The position numbers and the translations under genes were made by a program. Shown here one piece after another: positions 58,576 through 64,000 of a stretch of 64,000 nucleotides of DNA. Every line of letters starts with the position of its first letter. Within the stretch, counting starts at the first letter, position 1. Origin of the DNA: Mycolicibacterium sp. lyk4-40-TYG-92 (GTDB lineage Bacteria > Actinomycetota > Actinomycetes > Mycobacteriales > Mycobacteriaceae). The stretch covers positions 186,001-250,000 of the forward strand of contig NZ_JARVRX010000007.1 of NCBI RefSeq assembly GCF_030209435.1, written 5' to 3'. Below the pieces are notes generated by a model, which was not told the origin of the DNA, did no database searches, and worked only from the letters and a program-made list of their open reading frames with translations.

Positions 58576-60531
58576 GTGTGCGGACTGCTGGCCTACCTGG
58601 CCGACCCTGTTGCCGACCATTCCAGTGACCTGGTGAACGCCGTTTCGGATGCCACCCATCCGATGCGCCACCGGGGTCCGGACGAGTCGGGCGCCTGGGC
58701 CGACGACAGCGATCCGAGCGACGGTCATCACACCGTCGTCTTCGGCTTCAACCGCCTGTCGATCATCGACATCGCCCACAGCCATCAGCCGCTGCGGTGG
58801 GGTCCGCCGGAGTCGCCGAATCGGTACGCGCTGGTGTTCAACGGCGAGATCTACAACTACCTCGAGCTCCGCGAGGAGCTGCGGACCGAATTCGGCGCCG
58901 AATTCGCCACCGAGGGCGACAGCGAGGCTATCGTCGCCGCCTACCACTACTGGGGCACCGCGGCGCTGAACCGGCTGCGCGGCATGTTCGCCTTCGCGTT
59001 GTGGGACACGCAGACCCGTGAGTTGTTCTGCGCGCGTGACCCGTTCGGCATCAAGCCGCTGTACCTGGCGACGGGCCCGGGCGGCACCATCGTGGGCAGC
59101 GAGAAGAAGTGCATCCTCGACCTGGCGGCCCGCGCCGGAATCGACCTCAGCATCGACGAGCGCGCGGTCCAGCACTACACGGTGCTGCAGTACGTGCCCG
59201 AGCCCGAGACGCTGCAGGTCGGCATCCGACGCCTGGAGTCGGGCAGCTACGCCCGGATCCGCCCGGGCCAGCAGCCCGAGGTGACGCGCTACTTCAAGCC
59301 GAAGTTCACCGCTGTGCCGTTTGTCACAGGGCAGGAGCAGGCGCGGTACGACGAGATCACCGCGGTTCTGGAGGATTCGGTCGCCAAGCACATGCGGGCC
59401 GACGTCACCGTCGGCGCGTTCCTGTCCGGCGGCATCGACTCGACCGCCATCGCCGCGCTGGCGATGCGGCACAACCCCAAACTGATCACCTTCACGACGG
59501 GCTTTGAGCGCGAAGGCTTTTCGGAGGTCGACGTGGCCGTCGCCTCCGCCGAGGCCATCGGGGCGCGGCACGTCACCAAGGTGGTCAGCCAGGCCGAGTT
59601 CGTCGAAGCGCTGCCGGAGATCGTCTGGTACCTGGACGAGCCGGTGGCCGACCCGGCCCTGGTGCCCTTGTTCTTCATCGCCCGCGAGGCCCGCAAGCAC
59701 GTCAAGGTGGTGCTGTCCGGCGAGGGCGCCGACGAGCTGTTCGGCGGCTACACCATCTACCGGGAACCGTTGTCGCTCAAGGCTTTCGACCGCGTCCCGC
59801 GCGGGCTGCGGCGCGGGCTGGGCAAGGCTTCGAAGTCGCTGCCGGACGGCGTGCGCGGCAAGAGCCTGCTGCACCGCGGGTCGTTGACGCTCGAGGAACG
59901 CTATTACGGCAACGCCCGCAGCTTCTCCGACGAGCAGCTGCAGTCGACCCTCGCGCGGTTCGATCCCGAGTGGACCCACACCGATGTGACGGCGCCGATC
60001 TACGCCGAGTCCGCGGGCTGGGACCCGGTGGCGCGCATGCAGCACCTCGACCTGTTCACCTGGCTGCGCGGCGACATCCTGGTCAAGGCCGACAAGATGA
60101 CCATGGCCAACTCACTGGAGCTGCGGGTGCCGTTCCTGGACCCCGAGGTGTTCGCGGTGGCGTCCAAGCTGCCGTACGACCAGAAGATCACCCGGACCAC
60201 GACCAAGTACGCGCTGCGCCGGGCCCTCGAGCCCATCGTGCCCGCCCACGTGCTGCACCGCGCGAAGCTGGGTTTCCCGGTGCCGATCCGGCACTGGCTG
60301 CGCTCGGGTGAGCTGCTGGAGTGGGCCTACGCGACGGTCAACGCGTCGCAGGCCGGGCATCTCATCGACCTCGATGCCGTGCGACAGATGCTCGAAGAAC
60401 ACCGGGGCGGCGTCAGCGATCACAGCCGCCGCCTGTGGACGGTGCTCATCTTCATGCTGTGGCACGCCATCTTCATCGAGGGCAGCGTCACGCCGCAGAT
60501 CAGCGAGCCGGTCTACCCCGTCGAACTCTGA
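58576..60531 (+). CDS. asnB: Glutamine-hydrolysing asparagine synthetase AsnB
   Basis: 651 residues from GTG 58576. The codon after the start encodes Cys (VCGLLAYL), which must be the N-terminal nucleophile after Met removal, fixing the start. GATase domain with RHRGPDESG and NGEIYNYLELREEL; synthetase domain with LSGGIDSTAIAALA (PP-loop) near residue 286 and SGEGADELFGGY. Class B. In mycobacteria a related AsnB/LtsA may amidate meso-DAP in peptidoglycan, so a cell-wall role is possible alongside asparagine synthesis. Confidence 0.94.
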   Translation: MCGLLAYLADPVADHSSDLVNAVSDATHPMRHRGPDESGAWADDSDPSDGHHTVVFGFNRLSIIDIAHSHQPLRWGPPESPNRYALVFNGEIYNYLELREELRTEFGAEFATEGDSEAIVAAYHYWGTAALNRLRGMFAFALWDTQTRELFCARDPFGIKPLYLATGPGGTIVGSEKKCILDLAARAGIDLSIDERAVQHYTVLQYVPEPETLQVGIRRLESGSYARIRPGQQPEVTRYFKPKFTAVPFVTGQEQARYDEITAVLEDSVAKHMRADVTVGAFLSGGIDSTAIAALAMRHNPKLITFTTGFEREGFSEVDVAVASAEAIGARHVTKVVSQAEFVEALPEIVWYLDEPVADPALVPLFFIAREARKHVKVVLSGEGADELFGGYTIYREPLSLKAFDRVPRGLRRGLGKASKSLPDGVRGKSLLHRGSLTLEERYYGNARSFSDEQLQSTLARFDPEWTHTDVTAPIYAESAGWDPVARMQHLDLFTWLRGDILVKADKMTMANSLELRVPFLDPEVFAVASKLPYDQKITRTTTKYALRRALEPIVPAHVLHRAKLGFPVPIRHWLRSGELLEWAYATVNASQAGHLIDLDAVRQMLEEHRGGVSDHSRRLWTVLIFMLWHAIFIEGSVTPQISEPVYPVEL

Positions 60532-60539
60532 CCGATACG

Positions 60540-60601
60540 CCGAAAGTGCGGGATACGGCCGCGAATTCGCACTGAATTCGGTCGTTTTCCCGCACTCTCG
60601 G
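60540..60601. repeat. Large palindromic element between asnB and adenosine kinase
   Basis: Arms CCGAAAGTGCGGGA (60540-60553) and TCCCGCACTCTCGG (60588-60601) pair over 14 positions with one mismatch, enclosing a second stem built from two GAATTC copies (60563-60568 and 60574-60579) and CGGCCG/CGGTCG. Lies between convergent genes with no U-run. Looks like a dispersed intergenic palindrome and may end or stabilise both transcripts. Confidence 0.7.
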
Positions 60602-60637
60602 TTGTGATCAGTCCACGGCTGTGCCGAAGGCGCTGGG

Positions 60638-61621
<984 letters not shown>

Positions 61622-61676
61622 TTACCCAGGCTGACGCCCCGGTCCGCCTGCGCGGGTGCGCTAGCCTGTGGTCAAC

Positions 61677-62309
61677 ATGGACGGCGCATATCCGTACCCG
61701 GAATCGATTCCCCCGCAGCCGGGTCCGGGGAACCCCACTTTCGGAGCCCCTTATGGCGGCCCGTCTCCCACTTACCCGACGACGCTGCCACCGGCCGTGG
61801 CGTACCCGTCGGGCGGCGGAAACAACAGGAAGCGGATCCTGCTGGTCGTCGGCGCTGTCGTTGCGGTCGTCGCCATCATCGGCGGCATCATCTTCGCGGT
61901 GCGCAGCACCAGCGATCGCGGCCTGACCGATGCCACCGCCAAGTCCGCGATCCAGGGCTACTTGAACGCGTTGCTGCATCAGGACAAGCAGACCGTGGCG
62001 CGGCATGCGCTGTGCGGCCTGTATGACGGCATCAAGGATCACGCCACGGATTTCACCGTGGCAAATCTGGCCAGTGATGCGTTCCGCAAGCAGTTCGGTC
62101 AGGCGGATGTGACGTCGATCGACAAGATCGTGATGCTGTCACCGAATCAGGCGCAGGTGCTGTTCACCATGAAGGTGGCGCCGTCAGGCCGGCTGCCGCG
62201 CGGTTCGGGACCGAAGAACAACGAGTTCCAGGCTGTCGCCCAGCTGCTGGTGCAGCCGCGCGAGACCCTCGTCTGCTCGTACCTGCCGCGTCCGGCGGAC
62301 TCCCTGTAG
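61677..62309 (+). CDS. Membrane-anchored protein (Rv2203-like)
   Basis: 210 residues from ATG 61677. A Pro/Tyr/Gly-rich cytoplasmic N-terminus (YPYPESIPPQPGPG, ~45 residues), one membrane segment (about 53-75, ILLVVGAVVAVVAIIGGIIF), and an extracytoplasmic domain of the nuclear transport factor 2-like type (AIQGYLNALLHQDKQTVARHALCGLY) with two Cys that may pair (ALC and LVCSYL). TAGCCT nine bases before the ATG is a likely -10. Function unknown. Confidence 0.85.
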   Translation: MDGAYPYPESIPPQPGPGNPTFGAPYGGPSPTYPTTLPPAVAYPSGGGNNRKRILLVVGAVVAVVAIIGGIIFAVRSTSDRGLTDATAKSAIQGYLNALLHQDKQTVARHALCGLYDGIKDHATDFTVANLASDAFRKQFGQADVTSIDKIVMLSPNQAQVLFTMKVAPSGRLPRGSGPKNNEFQAVAQLLVQPRETLVCSYLPRPADSL

Positions 62310-62335
62310 GAGGCCGCCGGACGGACCCGGTTGTA

Positions 62336-62704
62336 TCAGTTGAACGAATCGCCGCAGGCGCAGGAGCCGGTGGCGTTCGGGTTGTCGATGGTGAAGCCCT
62401 GCTTCTCGATGGTGTCGACGAAGTCGATGGTCGCGCCCTGGACGTACGGGGCACTCATCCGGTCGACGGTCAGGTTGACGCCGCCGACGTTGGTGGTGAG
62501 ATCACCATCGAGGGTGCGGTCATCGAAGAACAGGTTGTAACGCAGGCCGGCGCAGCCGCCCGGTTGCACGGCGATACGCAGCGCGAGGTCGTCACGGCCT
62601 TCCTGATCCAGCAGGGCCTTGGCCTTGGCCGCGGCAGCGTCGGACAAGATCACGCCGTGGGTCTCGGTCGAGGTACCGGTGGTGGTCGCGTCCTCAACAG
62701 TCAT
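62336..62704 (-). CDS. erpA: A-type iron-sulfur carrier protein (ErpA/IscA, Rv2204c-like)
   Basis: 122 residues. HesB/IscA fold with the three conserved cysteines in QPGGCAGLRYNLFF and GSCACGDSF, which hold or pass on a 2Fe-2S or 4Fe-4S cluster. Only one A-type carrier is usual in mycobacteria, so it probably matures many targets. It lies between the Rv2203-like gene and the glycerate kinase gene, as in M. tuberculosis. The ATG at 62704 has AGGGAG seven bases upstream. Confidence 0.94.
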   Translation of the reverse strand: MTVEDATTTGTSTETHGVILSDAAAAKAKALLDQEGRDDLALRIAVQPGGCAGLRYNLFFDDRTLDGDLTTNVGGVNLTVDRMSAPYVQGATIDFVDTIEKQGFTIDNPNATGSCACGDSFN

Positions 62705-62752
62705 TGCATCTCCCTGGTGCGCACTCGATTGCCTGGCAATATCCAGGCACCA

Positions 62753-63817
62753 TCAACGGTACCTTGTCGGGCCGTTATTCCCGAGTTCAGCGGCTACGCC
62801 CGCAGCTAACCCGGTGAGCTGGTTGGCCGCGTCGCCGATGGCGAGCTCCACCGAACCGGCGTGGTCGACGATCGAATGCGCAGCCGCGACGCCGGCGGTG
62901 GCCAGTGCGGAGGGGTCCAACGTCACCTGCCCGGCCAGCACCAGCACCGGCGTGCCGCCGGCCTGGCCGACCAGGGCGCTGATCACCTTGCCGTGCAGCG
63001 ACTGGTCGTCGAACCGGCCCTCACCCGTGATGACCAGGTCCGCGGCAGCCAGGTCGGCAGCCAGCCCGGTGTGCGTGGCGATGACCGTCGCGCCCGATTC
63101 GCGGCGTCCGCCCAGCGCCAGCAGCGCCGCCCCCAGGCCGCCGGCGGCGCCGGCTCCCGGTTCGACGGCCACGTCGCGGCCGGCCACCGATTCGAGTTCA
63201 CGGGCCCACGCCGTGAGCCGCTGCTCCAGCAGCGCCACCGTGGCGGGATCGGCCCCCTTCTGCGGACCGAACACTGCGGCCGCGCCCATCGGCCCCAGCA
63301 GCGGGTGCTCGACGTCGGAGGCGACGATGACCTCGATGCCGGACAACCTCCGATGTGCCGACGTCAGCCCGCCCAGCGCCGCGACCAGCCCCTGGCCGCC
63401 GTCGGTGCACGAACTACCGCCGAGACCCACGACCACCGTCTGCGCCCCCGCGGTCAGCGCCGCGTCCACCAGTTGCCCGACCCCGAAGCTCGTGGCGTCG
63501 AGCGCGGTCCGCACCGTGGGCGGCCCGCCCAGCAGCGCCAGTCCGCACGCCTGCGCGCACTCGATGTACGCGGTGTCCCGGTGCAGGACCCAGTGCGCGG
63601 TGACGTCGCGATCCAGCGGGCCGCGCACCGTGGCCGTCTGCAGACCGCCCAGCCGTTCGGCCAGGACGTCGACGAAACCCGGGCCGCCATCGGACTGCGG
63701 GGCGAGCACCAGCGTGTCGCCCGGCCGCGCGGCGGCCCAGCCCGCGGCGATGGCCGCCGCGGCCTCCACGGCGGTGAGGCTGTCGCCGTAACAGTCGGGG
63801 GCGACCAGAACTCTCAT
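62753..63817 (-). CDS. Glycerate kinase (Rv2205c-like)
   Basis: 354 residues of the GckA/GlxK family, phosphorylating glycerate to 2- or 3-phosphoglycerate. Opens [20 protein letters not shown], with the variant CYGDS in place of the common [22 protein letters not shown] near residue 135; [19 protein letters not shown] and [15 protein letters not shown] near 265. The family start differs slightly, so specificity could have shifted. Convergent with the Rv2203-like gene only at a distance; divergent from the Rv2206-like gene. Confidence 0.9.
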   Translation of the reverse strand: MRVLVAPDCYGDSLTAVEAAAAIAAGWAAARPGDTLVLAPQSDGGPGFVDVLAERLGGLQTATVRGPLDRDVTAHWVLHRDTAYIECAQACGLALLGGPPTVRTALDATSFGVGQLVDAALTAGAQTVVVGLGGSSCTDGGQGLVAALGGLTSAHRRLSGIEVIVASDVEHPLLGPMGAAAVFGPQKGADPATVALLEQRLTAWARELESVAGRDVAVEPGAGAAGGLGAALLALGGRRESGATVIATHTGLAADLAAADLVITGEGRFDDQSLHGKVISALVGQAGGTPVLVLAGQVTLDPSALATAGVAAAHSIVDHAGSVELAIGDAANQLTGLAAGVAAELGNNGPTRYR

Positions 63818-63876
63818 CGGAGCAGGTTAAGCCGCCCGCCGCTCGGGTGCATGACGGCCGACCGCGGCCGCCGAAG

Positions 63877-63882
63877 TAACCT
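63877..63882 (+). promoter_or_regulatory. -10 element of leaderless Rv2206-like gene
   Basis: TAACCT ends six bases before the GTG at 63889; no Shine-Dalgarno sequence between them. Confidence 0.45.
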
Positions 63883-63888
63883 GACACC

Positions 63889-64000
63889 GTGAATCTGCTG
63901 GGCCGCAAGAAGGACAACGCCGACTCCGGAGACGAGAGCGGCAATGCTGACGACGTCAGCTCGACAGTTGACTCGGGCGAGGACGCCGGGGTCCGCACCA
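63889..64000 (+). CDS. DUF3043 membrane protein (Rv2206-like), N-terminal fragment
   Basis: Open from GTG 63889 to the window edge, 37 residues: VNLLGRKKDNADSGDE and a Ser/Asp-rich stretch. This matches the start of mycobacterial DUF3043 proteins, which have two membrane segments further on. The assignment relies mainly on gene order after the glycerate kinase gene. Incomplete only because the window ends. Confidence 0.7.
   Translation, partial: MNLLGRKKDNADSGDESGNADDVSSTVDSGEDAGVRT

Overview
The window is a high-GC actinobacterial chromosome segment from a mycobacterium, most likely a non-tuberculous rapid grower (Mycolicibacterium type). The gene order follows the M. tuberculosis chromosome from murC (Rv2152c) to Rv2206. 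The markers are mycobacterium-specific: mptA, pimB, pknL, lppM, mmpS3, sigC and the ctaE-qcrCAB respiratory genes. M. tuberculosis locus names are used here from memory as orthology labels. No tRNA, rRNA, CRISPR array, integrase or insertion sequence was seen.

Layout. 1-13709 (minus strand) is the division and cell-wall cluster, in transcription order mraZ, rsmH, an ftsL-like gene, pbpB, murE, murF, mraY, then ftsW, murG and murC (cut by the window edge). murD, expected between mraY and ftsW, is absent. A small lipoprotein gene and a 305-bp spacer carrying a possible 17-codon leader peptide stand there instead. 14089-23493 holds DUF3040, a GNAT acetyltransferase, lppM, idsA2, mptA, a small PPOX / methyltransferase / TetR block, Rv2175c with its kinase pknL, and aroG.

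23606-34637 is an 11-kb copper-handling island inserted between aroG and the Rv2179c exoribonuclease gene. It holds a zinc-finger anti-sigma-like membrane protein, two DUF5134 proteins, a PepSY protein, a CtaG-like protein, a CtpB-type Cu P1B-ATPase, the ECF sigma factor SigC, a YcnI-type protein and a CopC-CopD fusion. 34645-49371 returns to the conserved order: mannosyltransferases (Rv2181, PimB), PlsM-type acyltransferase, an ArsA-like ATPase, two SRPBCC proteins, FadD15, Rv2189c, an NlpC/P60 hydrolase, an exonuclease / GIY-YIG protein and TrpD. 49441-58437 encodes the bcc-aa3 respiratory supercomplex (ctaE-qcrCAB; ctaC-ctaF), interrupted by a two-gene TetR module at 53842-55267. 58576-64000 holds asnB, adenosine kinase, Rv2203, an A-type Fe-S carrier, glycerate kinase and the start of Rv2206.

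Recurring themes: translationally coupled ATGA junctions in the mur and qcr operons; -10 hexamers 6-7 nt upstream of start codons, as expected for leaderless mRNAs; hairpins between most convergent gene pairs; and three or four genes whose only sensible start is CTG, always as CTGAG. The main second-look items are the missing murD, the SigC-copper island, the CTG starts, a 20-bp repeat inside the 5' ends of murG and pimB, and tandem palindromes in front of idsA2.
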